In this document: positions 22,112-33,530 of the stretch, piece by piece
Layout of the letters: every line of letters begins with the position of its first letter
Position numbering within the stretch: position 1 is the first letter of the stretch
Assembly (NCBI GenBank): GCA_038030265.1
Contig: CM075941.1
Location: 14,632,001-14,696,000, forward strand
Direction of reading: 5' to 3'
DNA: 64,000 nt
From: Corythucha ciliata
Taxonomy: Eukaryota > Arthropoda > Insecta > Hemiptera > Tingidae
Made by a program: the position numbers and the translations under genes
The notes under the pieces: generated by a model
Database searches by the model: none
Told to the model about the DNA's origin: nothing
What the model saw: only the letters and a program-made list of their open reading frames with translations

Positions 22112-22205
22112 ATTATCAAGTTTATTAAATCGCTTTCACGAGAGAAATTATTTATTTATTGAATTCATGTGGCTCCCCAGAGTGGGGGAAGAAACCGCAC
22201 TGAAA
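22112..22205 (-). repeat. 5' LTR of the gypsy element (approximate edges)
   Basis: It starts next to the primer site with ATTATCAAGTTTATTAAATC, continues through TCGCTTTCACGAGAG, and includes GGCTCCCCAGAGTGGGGG near 22170. It is more compact than the left copy. The outer edge near 22205 is uncertain because a ~30-bp array begins there. Confidence 0.6.
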
Positions 22206-23030
22206 ATGTTAGAGATTTGTGAGCTTGAAATTTCGGGTTTATTGAGCGAATAACAAGTTTCATGGTGATAACTCCACGTCAAGTTGAAATTTGTGGGTCT
22301 TGAATTTAAACAAAATTGCAAGTTCAGGCAAGTTTCGTGGCAGCGGATTCAACAGGCTAGCCGGCTCCAACAAAGCCCAGATCCTGACGAATACCCATCA
22401 GCAAATTGGAAGTTCCATGACCGAATATCCGCGGCAATGCCGCTAGCCGACCTCATCAGCACAAAGCCTGACAAATTCCTTGTGCAATTGGAAGTTTCCT
22501 GATGGCTGAATATGCACGAGATGGGCATTTATTGGTCTTAATTTCAGTGAAATTGCCAGTTTAGGATCTTAATGCTAGCGAAATTGCCAGTTTCGGGACC
22601 TATCTCGTGGTGGCGGAACCAACGAATAACCATGAAATTAAAAGCTTTCTAGCTGAATATCCGCGTGATTGCGAATTTTTGGTCCTAATTTCGGAGATTA
22701 GGGGGGGGCGGGTCGAAGCCTTAAACCCACCCCGTAAATCATTCACTGTTCCCAGCTATAAGTTAAGAAAAATCACTAATTCGAGGCTAAAATAAAAAAA
22801 AATAAAATAAATAAAATAGCCAAAAATTGCGAGTGGTGGGTCAAAGAGTCGAGATTTTATGGTTGAATAGCCAAGAAACTGCAAGTTTCGAGGCTAAATA
22901 ATCGTAAAACGCATTTTTCGCGCTAAATAGTCGCAAAACGGTATCATTGCGAAGATAAACAGTTACTAAATTACTATTTTAGCGCGGAAAACGGCTTCTA
23001 TAGCCAAACTTTGCTTTTGAACCTGATTAT
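22206..23030. repeat. Degenerate ~30-bp array, GCAAGTTTC type
   Basis: Units such as GCAAGTTTCGAGGCTAAATA followed by ATCGTAAAAC recur every 29-31 bases, most clearly near 22875-22960. A less regular stretch with longer units lies at 22290-22620. No stable frame. Confidence 0.6.
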
Positions 23031-23349
23031 AATAGTGTCATCTATTGATTAAGCAGAGTCAGACAATAAACAAATATTTTTATCGCCAGACCGCCGATGA
23101 ATTGCAACATTGGAGCGCGAGGCGCCTCAAAATTGCTGCATTCGAAGTTAAAAATCAATTAATTTGTAAACGACCCCATCTTGGACAATTATTGGGATCA
23201 TTGCCCCCTCACCACACCACCCTAGTCACACATGTGAAATCCAGGGGATGGAGAGGATGAAATAAAGAAATTAAACTTTTAATTGAAATACTTACCATTT
23301 ATTACATTGTTTTGAGTTCCAGGCTTCCGGGAAAGAATTTCTCCCCAGG

Positions 23350-23560
23350 GGCCGTAGTTAGAGTTGTCGGGAAAAACTCACGTGAGGTGGTTGCTTTGGC
23401 GAGATGGTATTATTTCTGATGTAGCGTTCTTGGATACCGCTTGCGAGATTTTTTCCCGACAACTCTAACTATAGGGACCCAGGTGGGATTCGAACCCACA
23501 GCCTCCTGGTTTCGTGACAGGCGCTCTACCAACTGAGCTATCCGGCAGTCCACGTAAAGA
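23350..23560 (-). mobile_element. tRNA-derived SINE-like element
   Basis: A tRNA-like head on the minus strand (23548-23474) has a Pol III A box (TAGCTCAGTTGGTAGAGC) and a B box (GGTTCGAATCC). The D and T arms fold well. The acceptor stem pairs poorly and the anticodon stem has a mismatch at its loop end, so this is not a functional tRNA. The downstream body ends in an inverted pair (TTAGAGTTGTCGGGAAAAA near 23356, complement near 23451). The false peptide RIAQLVERLSRNQEAVGSN read across it is a known artefact of such tRNA-like sequence. Confidence 0.7.
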
Positions 23561-23599
23561 GCGAATCCACCAGGGAGAAATCCCCTCTCTGAACCCAAA

Positions 23600-24180
23600 T
23601 GCACCTGTCGGGTCTGCAAAATTGCAAGTTTCGGGTCTAAACATCAGTGGAATAGCAAGTTTCTGATATTTGTTTTTGTAAAACGGCCAAGATCCAGGAA
23701 TTTGTTTATATTATGGTGAGCGTGGGGCTCAGTCCCGAAAGCGCTCCTAGCTTGATGAATAGCCTCGAAATTACAGCATTTGGTGATTTGGAGCTAAAAA
23801 TAAGCTAAATGGAAAATATTCTGGTCAATTTATCCGTAAAATGTCAAGTTGAGGATATATTGTTCAAGTGACCGTGGAACCCAGGCTAGGTGGACATAAC
23901 AGCGGAGCGACCAAAGTCTGACGACTGGCCGCAAAATTGTAAAATTTTTGGGCACAATATCCGTGGAATTGAAAGTTTCCCGGCTGATTATTCGCACCAT
24001 TGCAATTCTCAGGTCTTTTTCTCTTAATTTCAACCACAAAATGACCGCTTTTCTTCACTTTAGCCCCAAATAGCGTTTTTCTCAATTTCATCCACGGGAC
24101 TTGCCCCCATAGTAGCTCGGTTGCTTAATTTTAGCAGCGAATTTGCCTCAAACTGAGAAAACTGACTGTGTCACAATTTG
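23600..24180. repeat. Degenerate ~30-bp arrays, mixed types
   Basis: GCAAGTTTC-type units (to about 24015) run into TTTTCTCAATTT-type units (about 24020-24165) with similar spacing. The direct transition between types within one tract suggests they are variants of one repeat system. Confidence 0.5.
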
Positions 24181-26880
24181 ACTGTGGAAAAGTTGACGAA
24201 AAGCCATAATCCCCTCTCCCGTATTACTATAGCCCCTCCTTTTGTCCCCCTGATATACGGACTTAAAAAGGACCATTCTCTCCGGACCGGAATTTGCCTC
24301 AGTTGTCCATTGCTCAAGACGATTGATTTCCTCCGTCTACCTTGGAATTCAATCTTGGACTCACGAAAGAAATACCGGTCGCCCTCCTTCCATATTATCA
24401 TTACCATCATAAAAAACTGTCGAGTTTTTTTCTAATAAGGCAGCTCTCGGTCTCTTATTTCGTTGATAATGACGCGAAAAAAAGTAATGAAAAATAAATA
24501 AATTTCCTTTTATGGTGTCTGAGAACTCGCAATCGCGTCAATTGGGTACGGTTTGATGTCCTCTCACCGGATGGTTGAAATGAAGAGACATCGCGCACCG
24601 GGCGTGCAATGTTGTTTAGTTGACATGTCACAAGTTGATAAAATTCCGCGGAATTGCTAATTAATTTAAGCTTTTCGCGCTCCTCCTCCACCCCTCCCCC
24701 ATCTCTCAATCACGCCTAACACTCCAATCAGTGCCTAACGGAGTGCACAAGTTGAGATTTCTTTCGTTATTTATTAACGCGAATCTAAAGGATGCGTGTA
24801 CAGTGCAGCATTGGCTCGCCGTTAGAATGAAGAAGAATACCACAATATCCGATTTGTGTTCATGAGGAATGTCTTCATGGCAATTTAAACTGAAAATAAA
24901 ACTTGTTCCACGTCAAGCCATTTAACTATTTTAATTAAATTGCCAAGGGACTTGAACTTATCTCCCAGGTTAAACTAACCGTCAGCTGTGTTAGAGCGTA
25001 TTTTGGGGGCTTCGACGTCCTTTTAATTATCTAGAAGATTGTGGTCTATGAAAAAAAAAAGTCTTTGTCCGGTGCTCGTCAAAAAAGGAAATCTTCGCCT
25101 GTAAGGGACCACTTTATTAAGCGCGGAAGTGGTGGGCGAGTGCACTGTAGGGTTAGAAGGAGGGGAGGGGGATGAAAAGGTAATTTGGCTTGAAACAAAA
25201 ACAAGAGAAAATGTCGTGGCTCGAGGGGAGGAAGTGACCAACCACAAGATTGAGGGAGAGAGAATATCATAGAGCCTCTGTTTACGACGAACCACCCCTG
25301 AGGGGATTTTAATTTGGCTAGGAATGTTCATTAGTGAGTGAGAAGGCTCCCCCTTTGAATCAAAAGAGAAGCCTTTTGTTCCCATTGACGCCGCTTTCAA
25401 AATAGCCCCCCCCCCCCAAACCACCACCCAAAGGTCTCCTTTCTGCTCCCGTTCTCACAGGATGTGAAGGTGGAACATTCCAGTGCCACATGAATGTCTA
25501 AAAAATGGAATTTAAATGAAATCGACGGTGACGGGGGACTGTACAACCGCTTTGAAAAATTCCAGGAACAGTTAATTTGCCTCCTTTCTATCACTTAAAA
25601 TCCAATTTCCCTATTATGCCTATCTTGATCGTCATTGAGGTGTTAAAATGGAACAAAAGTTAACCTTTTAACAATTTAAACGACACGCACAGGAGCTTTC
25701 CCTTTACAGGAGCATTCACCGTCCTATCGGGGGACTATATTGTAGCTAAATGGAAGTTTCTTGTTGAGTTAGTGCTCCCCCCCCCTCACCGTCAATACCA
25801 CACGCCTCTTTCTGTTTTAAAAACAGGACAGATGGCGTAATTGTCGCAGATGTCTCTCTATTATTGGGCAGGTAATTTCAAGAAATGTACATACGGATGC
25901 CCCTCCGGCCCCACACCATAACCATGCACCCGAGGGGACCAGCAATTGCAATAGGCGCAACTACACCTTTAATATCTTGGAAATTATGAACAGAAGCGTG
26001 ATTCCTCATGGAATTATAGTACCACGCACACACTGGTTCGAAGAAATGCCCCCCCCCCCCCAAGAACCACCTATGTCGTTTTCTTCTCAAAGCTTTTGAT
26101 ATTGATTATAATCGAATTAAAAGAAATATGTGGACTTTAAAAGTTGAAACCAATAAAAATGTCTAAGATTTACTAGTAAAGGGCTGTAGACTTATCTTGA
26201 AAACAAATCACAGCCCGTCCTCACCCTCCTCCCCTCCCACCAATCACATACGGTGCACAAACTATGTTTTATTCGACGGTGGTCCATGATCACCGGTGTG
26301 ATGGTTGGGCAGGAAAAGAGAGGAGAAGGGAGTGACTATTCACTCCTCAATTGGTTTTTCAGGGGATAAAGCATAGTTTGGATATAGAAACCCAAAGGTG
26401 TTCCTGTGACAAAGCGATGCCTATCAGTTTTTTTCCGATCTAGTGTCTTTTTTTTCTTTACAATCCACTCAATTTATACGAGCGGGTTTATTATTGTAAG
26501 AGAGATAAGATGATGGTATTTACTGTTCGATACAGTAAATAAGTGAATAAATAAATAATGAGAAGGATGAAAGCCATAATTTGAATTATCAAAAGGAGAC
26601 ACGTCGGTTTTCGATATAAACTTGCTTCAAAACCTGCCATTGCCGGCCGGCTATTGGCCAAGCTCCCATTGGAACTTCTTCGGCCAATGACGCACAAAAA
26701 CCGACCAAAAGGTATCGAAACCGGGTAGAAAATTTATCGCGTATTTCCCACTAGTGATGAGCAAGACTAGGCCTGTCTAGCAAAGCTGGTCTCGGTGGTG
26801 CAAAAGGAAAACCAATAAATTTGAAGAATTGAAAGAAAACAAATTCGAGGGCTTGGCTCACTTAAAAGGTCAATTGTGAC
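24181..26880. other. Intergenic, nothing recognised
   Basis: No exon, RNA gene or element is supported over 2.7 kb. Several C/G runs occur (for example 25407-25417, 26049-26060). Minus-strand frames near 25023-25427 are low-complexity Ser/Pro-rich translations without a domain. Confidence 0.4.
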
Positions 26881-28340
26881 ATAATTCAAAGACCAATTTT
26901 ACGCCGTAAAATACCATTTTCGGAGACATCCACGGTTTCAGGATTTGCTTCGATCTATTAAAAATATGACTTGACAGCCATTCGCTGCCTACAATTAGCT
27001 ATTCATACTACATAAATGGCTAAACTAACTATAATCTCGCACCCAAAAAAACAAAACTGACGATTCGCGTTTTGAAAATGGCTTCACGCGCTCTAAAATG
27101 GATAAACTGGCATCTCTTGAACTTCTGAAAAAGCCTGAAAAGATCATGCTGTTCCCGCCCGGAAAGTAGCTAAATCGACCATTCACGCGCTAAAAATGAC
27201 CAAACAGACAATATTCTCGCGCCAATTATGACCAATACGCGTCTTTGGCTTGATAAAATAATCGAGACTTGAAAACGGCCAAAATGACTTCACGCGCCCT
27301 GGAAATTCCTTAAAATAAGATGATTCCTGCCATGAAAATAGCAAAATCGACAATGTGCGCGCTATGGAATGGTCAAGTCAAACTCCATGGACTGGCTTGA
27401 GGATCTATTTGAGCTCTAAAAATGGCAAAACCAACGATTCGTGTCTTGAAAATGGCTGGAAATACCATGTTTAAATCCTAGAAATTGCCGAACTTACTGT
27501 ACGAGCTATGAAAATAAATAAACTGACGAATCGCGCTCTAAAAATACCTGAATAGGTGCCTCCTGCCCTGAAAATGACAAAGTCGACCGAATTCGGGCGC
27601 CGAAAATGGCCAAGCTGGTCGTTCTCGTTTGGAAAACTGACATTATGGGCCCAAAAAATAGCAATTATGGCTATTAAAACCTTGAAATCGTCGAAGCTGA
27701 ATCCATGTGCCCTGAAAATAGCCAAATGGGTGATTACTAGTGCCTTGAAAATGCCTAATAAACAGGTAATTCCTGCCCTCAATATGGCCAAACATGACTA
27801 TTGGCGCCTAGAAACAGGCTGAGCTGGCCGTTCTCGTTCTAAAACTTGACTTGCTTGCCTTATTAATCACGCCCTACAAAAAGGCTAAATTCGTGCCCGG
27901 AAAATGGCAAAGCGTGGCATTCGTGTTAAAAAATGGTCTAACTGTGCCTCTGCGCAACAGAAAATGGGCCTTGAAACTTCAGACGATTCATGCCATAAAA
28001 ATAGCAAAAATTATCGTTTACGACTTTTAGGTGGTTTAACTGACTATTCAGGCCACTAAAATGCCTAATCTGACTTGCTGCGCCGAAAAAAAAAAGCCAA
28101 AATGGCTGTTAGCGCCCTGAAAATGGCCACGCTCGCAGATCTGACTCAAATAAAAAGCACATTTTTTTCAGATTTTGCTTCTCTGAATAAAAAAACACCT
28201 GAAATTCCCCGCATAGTGGTAAAATTGCTAGTTTTTGACCGCTATCCCAATTTCAGAGCCTACAAAATCTCCATTTCTGGGCTAAAACAGCCATTTTTAC
28301 GCTTAAGGGTCGGGCCGAAAATGTCCGGTTTTTAGGGTTT
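26880..28340. repeat. Degenerate ~30-bp array, AAAATGGCC type (empty-site copy)
   Basis: Units approximate GCGCCCTGAAAATGGCC followed by AAACTGACNATTC, every ~30 bases. The order of variants from about 27840 to 28230 is collinear with 29730-29840 plus 31553-31815, so the two tracts are duplicated copies of one longer repeat. In this copy the sequence runs uninterrupted through the position where the other is split by a hAT-type element (about 27947). Confidence 0.75.
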
Positions 28341-29395
28341 CGATGTTTTTCTGGGCAAAATGGTAAATTACGATTAGAATATAAGCTCTCGAGCTTACGG
28401 AAAAACGGATATTCGATCCCGTGGAGTCGAGAGATATCCAAGACTAAATCACAATTTTCACGATTAAATCGGCATTTCGAGCTAAAATCGCCAGATTCGA
28501 GGTAAACCCACTAAATTTATTTTTAAGGTGAAATTGTCAGTTGTGAACTGAATTTATTTTTAAGGTGAAATTGTCAGTTGTGATAAAACTTTTTTTTTAT
28601 AGGCCAGTCAATATAAACATCAAACATCGCAAATATGCATGTTATGAGGAAGTTTCCCATTTTCCAAAAATATTTGTTTTCGATTAGGCACATCAATCCT
28701 TCCACGTAAATAAATAAATAAAAATGTTAAACCCTTCAGAAATATTTTTTATTTCTCAACAAAAGTTGGCATATTTGAAATCCCGCCAAAACGAACATTT
28801 TCCGCAACGTAATCGTCGTTGTATTCTCTGTCCTTTGCATGCCTCTAAATAGCTCATCTGTTTATCCTCCACTATCTTATTATTGGAGAGCTCTAGTAGA
28901 AAATAAGGCAAAGAAACACAACAAACCGCTCTTCGACAGCTACATTACAGGTGACTTTTTTTCGGAAAGCGCCTATGACGCAAACATGCTAGCTGGCGTG
29001 TTTGAAATGACCTTAAACTTCAAAAATCGCGTATTTATTAACTGTTGGATTATTTTACGAACGGATCACGATTTATGCTCTGTTTTAGCAAAAATAAACC
29101 TCAAAAAATAAATTGATGAATAAGTTCTGACCCATGAAACTTCCTCAAATGAGAGCAGTTTATACTCAAGTTTGCAACCTTCAAACCCTTGTGCTCAACT
29201 CGTGGCACTCGAAAAACCACGAAATTCCATCAATTTTTTTAGGTTGTTAAACAAAAATACCAGAAGAAAGCGTTTTTCGAGCATGACCACAGTATACATT
29301 GTTGAAGCCAACTAAATTTTCTACAATTTAAGCCCAGTCCGAGCGTCCTACGTTTGTAATTTTCGGAGATACAGTCAATCAAGAAATATGTAATA
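28341..29395. other. Intergenic with a short tandem duplication
   Basis: TTATTTTTAAGGTGAAATTG followed by TCAGTTGTGA is present twice in tandem at about 28516-28582. The 90-codon frame at 28839-29111 (MPLNSSSVYPPL...) is unbroken and not low-complexity, but I recognise no domain and see no splice or promoter context, so it is not called as a gene. Confidence 0.4.
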
Positions 29396-29840
29396 TCGCC
29401 AAAAAGCGAGCTCCTGCCGTGGAAATGACAAAATCGACCACTAAAGCGCCGAAAATGGCCAACTTGGCCGTTCTCGACTTGGCTTGGGGCGTACTATTCT
29501 CGCCTATAACTGGAAAAAATTGACTCTATGCGCCCAAAAATGGAATCAATGGCTATTGAATCCTTGAAATCGTCAAAACTGACTCAACGTACCCAGAAAC
29601 TAGCTGAATGGAAAACTGTTATAGCGCATTGAAAATGCCAAAACAGGCAATTCTTGTCCTGTGAATAACCAAACTGACCATTGGCGCCTAGAAAAGGGCT
29701 GATGAACTGCCCATTCCCGCTCTAAAAATTGTTTGCTCGCTGGTGTGACTAATCAGGCCCAAAAAATGGTTAAGCATACTATTCGTGCCCGGGGAATGGC
29801 AAAACGAGGCATTCGTGTTTCAAAAATGGTCCAACCAAGC
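29396..29840. repeat. Degenerate ~30-bp array, AAAATGGCC type (left part of split copy)
   Basis: Continuous with the tract resuming at 31553. It aligns with 27.4-27.95 kb. It ends at the 8-base target AACCAAGC (29833-29840), where a hAT-type element begins. Confidence 0.7.
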
Positions 29841-31359
29841 CAGGGGCGTAGCCAGCCCGTGATCAAGGGGTTGGCTCGTATCCACAGTAGGGGGGGGGGG
29901 GCACGTCTTGAGAAAAAGCGCTCGTTCGCGGATGAAATCCAGAAAAGAACATTTTGCGGCTAAAGACTGAGGAAAAACCACCCATTCAAGGCTAAAATTA
30001 AGGAATAGCGCTGATTCACGTTTAATAAATTTCATTGTTCGCGGTTGAAATTGAAAAAGTCACGCTAATTTGTGGTTTCGCGATGCAAAATCCAAGACGA
30101 AATTAAGAAAATGCGCTAATTCACGGTTTATAGAGCTCTTTTCACAGCTAAAATTGACAAAATAAATTGCTCGTTCAACGTGGAGTTGAGCAAAATCACT
30201 CATTTGCGGCTAAAATTGAGAAATAGAGCTCATTCACGCAGGTAAAGTTGAGGAAAAACTGTTCTTTAGCGGCTGAACTTGACAGGACGCACCAATTCGC
30301 GGTTAGGCGATGCCCATAGTGCTGGCCGTAATTGAAATAGTAAATCAAAAATGCGTTCTTTCACGGTTTTTTGAGACCTTTTCATGGCTAAAATGAAGAA
30401 AATGGGCTAGTTCAATGTAGAATTGAGAAAAAGCACTCAGTTCCAGCTAAAGTTAAGGAAAACGTCAATTCGAGGCTAAAAACAGTGCTCATTCACGAGT
30501 AAAATCGGGGAAAAACTCTGTGTAATTACTCTTGAGAAAAACTGGATCCACGCCTGATGGATATGGCGTATATGAGCAGATTACATCTTTGGCACCCTCG
30601 ACTCGGCAAGGCCGAGTACGGGCTCACTGATTAATTGATTGATATGTGAGCAGCTTCACTGGCGAAACTATCAGATGCACTGTTGCCCTTTCGCAGGCTG
30701 ATAACTGGATCTGGAGGTGAGAATCGCGTCAATTCACGGTCATCAAAGATTAAATTTGCACAGAAACGGCCACTATCTGTCAACAAATAAATATCTGCTG
30801 GAAAACTGTCGTTTGTAGCCTTCTATTTAGGATTTCATGTCGAAAAACTGAAACTTCTCCCCCCGAAAAGTGATACTTTTGGATTTAAACTTCAAATTTT
30901 AGACCTAATACAGTAAGCAGAGCTGGCATTTCCTCTCCCACCACATAAGTCTGGAGTGGGCCAAGCACGGTTTGAACTAGCCAAAACACACGAAATTGCC
31001 CGTCGAACCTGCGAAAATTGGATTTTAGTGCGAAAAATCAGCAAAATCGGTTTCCAAATTAAGCCGACCCTCGAAATCGGTTTGTCAGCAACAAACTTCC
31101 GCGAATTTTGGATTTTCGGTGAAACTGATAAGCGAAAATGTGATCTTTTTTAGTGAGAAAAATCCGCAAAATTGTTTTTATGGAGCTTAATACAAGAAAT
31201 TTGTGTTTCTGTTAGCCAAATCAAGGAAAACGTGCGTTTTTTTTTGTTTTTTTTTAAAGAAATATCAGTAAAAATGATGTCTTAGTAGTCGAAATCAGAG
31301 ATGCTGGTTGCTCAGCGAGGCAGAGCTTTATTGTAGTGTGCGAAGTTTGGTTTTCACCA

Positions 31360-31403
<44 letters not shown>

Positions 31404-31552
31404 ACAGTGCGGAAGTCTTATGCTGGATTTTAATCATTAAAATTGTAACTTTTTGATGAAATTTAGGGGTGGGAGCTGCCCCACGAAATCTGCGCTTTTT
31501 ATTCTATGAGAGGGCAACTGCCCACCCCTGCCCCCCGCTGGCTTCGCTCATG
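29841..31552. mobile_element. Non-autonomous hAT-type element carrying repeats
   Basis: The left end is CAGGGGCGTAGCCAGC. The right end, read inward on the minus strand, is CATGAGCGAAGCCAGC, which matches at 13 of 16 positions. The flanks AACCAAGC (29833-29840) and AACCGAGC (31553-31560) are an 8-base target duplication with one difference. A run of 12 G lies about 50 bases inside the left end. The interior is a ~30-bp array (to about 30500) plus a segment (31045-31402) with a 40-A tract that recurs at 36388. No transposase is encoded. Confidence 0.8.
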
Positions 31553-31825
31553 AACCGAGCCTCTGCGCAATAGAAAATGGGACTTGAAACTTTGCATGAC
31601 CTAAAAGTGGCAAAACTGATCAATAACTGACGATTCAGGCCATTAAAATGCCTATAATCTGACTTGCTGCGCTGAAAAAAATGGCCAAAATGGCTATTAG
31701 CGTCCTAAACATGGCCACGCTCGCACATCTAACTCAACTGAATAGCAATTTTTTTTTTAGATTTGGCTTCTCTGAATAAAAAAACAACTACAATTCCTAG
31801 CTTAGTGGTAAAATCAAAGTAGTAT
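31553..31825. repeat. AAAATGGCC-type tract, right part of split copy
   Basis: Resumes with CCTCTGCGCAATAGAAAATG, matching 27955 onward, through TCTGAATAAAAAAACA near 31770. A further copy of this tract follows the duplicated hAT right end at 36812-36978. Confidence 0.7.
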
Positions 31826-32550
31826 AGATACCAAGTCTTTTCTCTTCTGATAACGCGTGGTCACTAAAGCTAGAGGGAAAATTGCTCCCACCCAGAGTGC
31901 CACATGACATTTGGTCTCAAAATTTGGCGGTTCGGAAAACGCTTATGAACAAATAAAAAAATAATAGTTTATTAAACCAAATGAAAACTATGAATATCGG
32001 GTCTATCACGACATAATAGTAATGAATAGTGGATGAATGGTTCAAGCAGACTAAAACTGAAGAAGATTTCCGTTGAGCTAAAAAAAGTTTATTGTATATC
32101 TATTGAAATGTTGTTGTTTGACGATGTTTTGACACGTGCAGCGAGATCCTGGGCATTCTCAAGAGTCAGGTGAGCATGGTGTTTCTTCTATCCCCTCTGC
32201 AGACCGAACGTTGAGGGCGAGTTTCACGCAGATAGTTAGTATTCCTCGCCCTCGCCCCCTCCAAACAGCATTCGTCAAGTACATTGCACAATTTTTCACG
32301 CCTTATTTGTGCTGCACGGATTTCAAGTACTCTTTTCAATCTGCAGAAAATTGTACATAAAATGCTTTGTATTCATTTTCCAAATTTTGTCTCCAAAATA
32401 ACTTCAAACCCACCTTGAACTTTTACTTTGAAAATTTGCGCTCTACCTTCGACTTACAAACGGCGGACATCTATCTACAGTTTCTCTGTCTGAGCTGGGT
32501 TTTACACGGGGGCACGAAACACGACGGAATTTGAAGTTGAAATTAAATTA
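31826..32550. repeat. Left arm of a ~720-bp inverted repeat
   Basis: Matches the reverse complement of 34908-35625 at high identity with small differences. Shared words include GTCATGTGGCAC (as its complement here), ATGAATATCGGGTCTATCAC and CGAACGTTGAGGGCG. The arm contains no open frame. A separating interval of about 2.4 kb lies between the arms. Confidence 0.8.
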
Positions 32551-32569
32551 ATTTATTGGCGATTGTAGC

Positions 32570-32786
32570 TATCACTAGCGGCGCTAAGGAACCTTTAAAG
32601 ACGAGTAGACGCATACGGCGCCATGTTCGTTCTTATCAGTTTAATAAGATAGGTTGGGGGTGGTTTGTTGACATTCACAAAACATGAACAAAAGGTGGAT
32701 TTTACAAGGCTGATAATTGATAAGAGCGAACATGGCGTCTGTGATTTTACCTGTCTGATTATAGGTTCTCTAGCGGCGCTAGTGTC
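32570..32786. mobile_element. MITE with ~70-bp inverted ends
   Basis: ACTAGCGGCGCTAAGGAACC near 32574 is mirrored by AGGTTCTCTAGCGGCGCTAG near 32763. GGCGCCATGTTCGTTCTTATCA is mirrored by TGATAAGAGCGAACATGGCG. The ~215-base palindromic unit is non-coding. Superfamily is not assigned, as no clear target duplication was seen. Confidence 0.65.
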
Positions 32787-33064
32787 GTGTGATAATGAAA
32801 CCGGTACTCCCTACATATGTTAAATGATAACAAGTTTTGTGTTTTTTTAAAGAGTTTTTTCGTGGTCAACGTCCGTGACATAATGGGGAAAAAGTAGTCA
32901 GTTGGCCTAAAGTGTCGAGAACAGAAGAACATGGTTTCTGATACATTTATACTCAAACGTCAAGCAAAGCTCCCAAGCCTTTCGGCGGTCGACTTTCTCT
33001 CAACACTGGGCTAATGGCTAATTGATAGCTGACACCGTTAAACCCTCAAATTTTGGGGAAAAAT

Positions 33065-33530
33065 GAAATGACAATGTGGTGTCTCGGAGTCTCGGTTACG
33101 ACGGGAAGAGCAACCAACGACACAGCAGTTTTCTCTGGATTCACCATTGAGAGACATCCCACGAGCGCCTCATCATTTCTTTATTGGTACTCGCCAGCTC
33201 ACCGTTTCGTTTTAGTGCTCAGAGAACGGCACGGGCTTAGTAAAATGGTCGAAAACATTTTTGAATCGGTGTTTTCGAGTTTTCTTGCTCCAACAAATAG
33301 CCGACAGTGAAAGTTTCTGTACGGGTGTACTGCGCACCCGCATAACCGTCTTGTTTTCTTGATTCGGTGATGCCAAAGGTACAATAGCTGCCGCATATCG
33401 AGCCGTAGTTCACAGGAAAAAAGTGTCACTGACCAACATTTTCGATACGTGAACTTCTTCATTGTAGAAAACCTTTGTTGTAGTTTGTTGTCAAATGACA
33501 ACAACAAATCACATGGAGTACCCAAGGTAA
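33065..33530. repeat. ~460-bp direct repeat, copy 1
   Basis: Runs from ACAATGTGGTGTCTCGGAG to CACATGGAGTACC. Copy 2 is 36980-37430, nearly identical apart from small indels. Open frames of 70-110 codons occur on both strands of each copy but are not conserved in length between copies, so coding is doubtful. Confidence 0.8.

Larger units (their letters stand above)
19416..22205 (-). mobile_element. Ty3/gypsy (CsRn1-like) element with internal deletion
   Basis: A minus-strand LTR retrotransposon. Both ends share AAATCGCTTTCACGAGAG and CTCCCCAGAGTGGGG, marking diverged LTRs. Inside, in element order, are a tRNA-Trp-type primer site, the start of gag, reverse transcriptase from its middle onward, RNase H, integrase and the C-terminus. 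The rest of gag, the protease and the N-terminal half of the reverse transcriptase are deleted. Pol is broken by frameshifts and at least one stop, so the copy is dead. Confidence 0.85.

Noticed and set aside
23474..23548. tRNA gene on the minus strand
   Set aside because: The D and T arms are good, but the acceptor stem pairs at only about half of its positions and the anticodon stem has a mismatch beside an abnormal loop. It is better explained as a tRNA-derived SINE head.
26880..31815. CRISPR array suggested by ~30-bp repeats
   Set aside because: Units are contiguous and mutually diverged, with no constant repeat alternating with unique spacers, and the DNA is eukaryotic.
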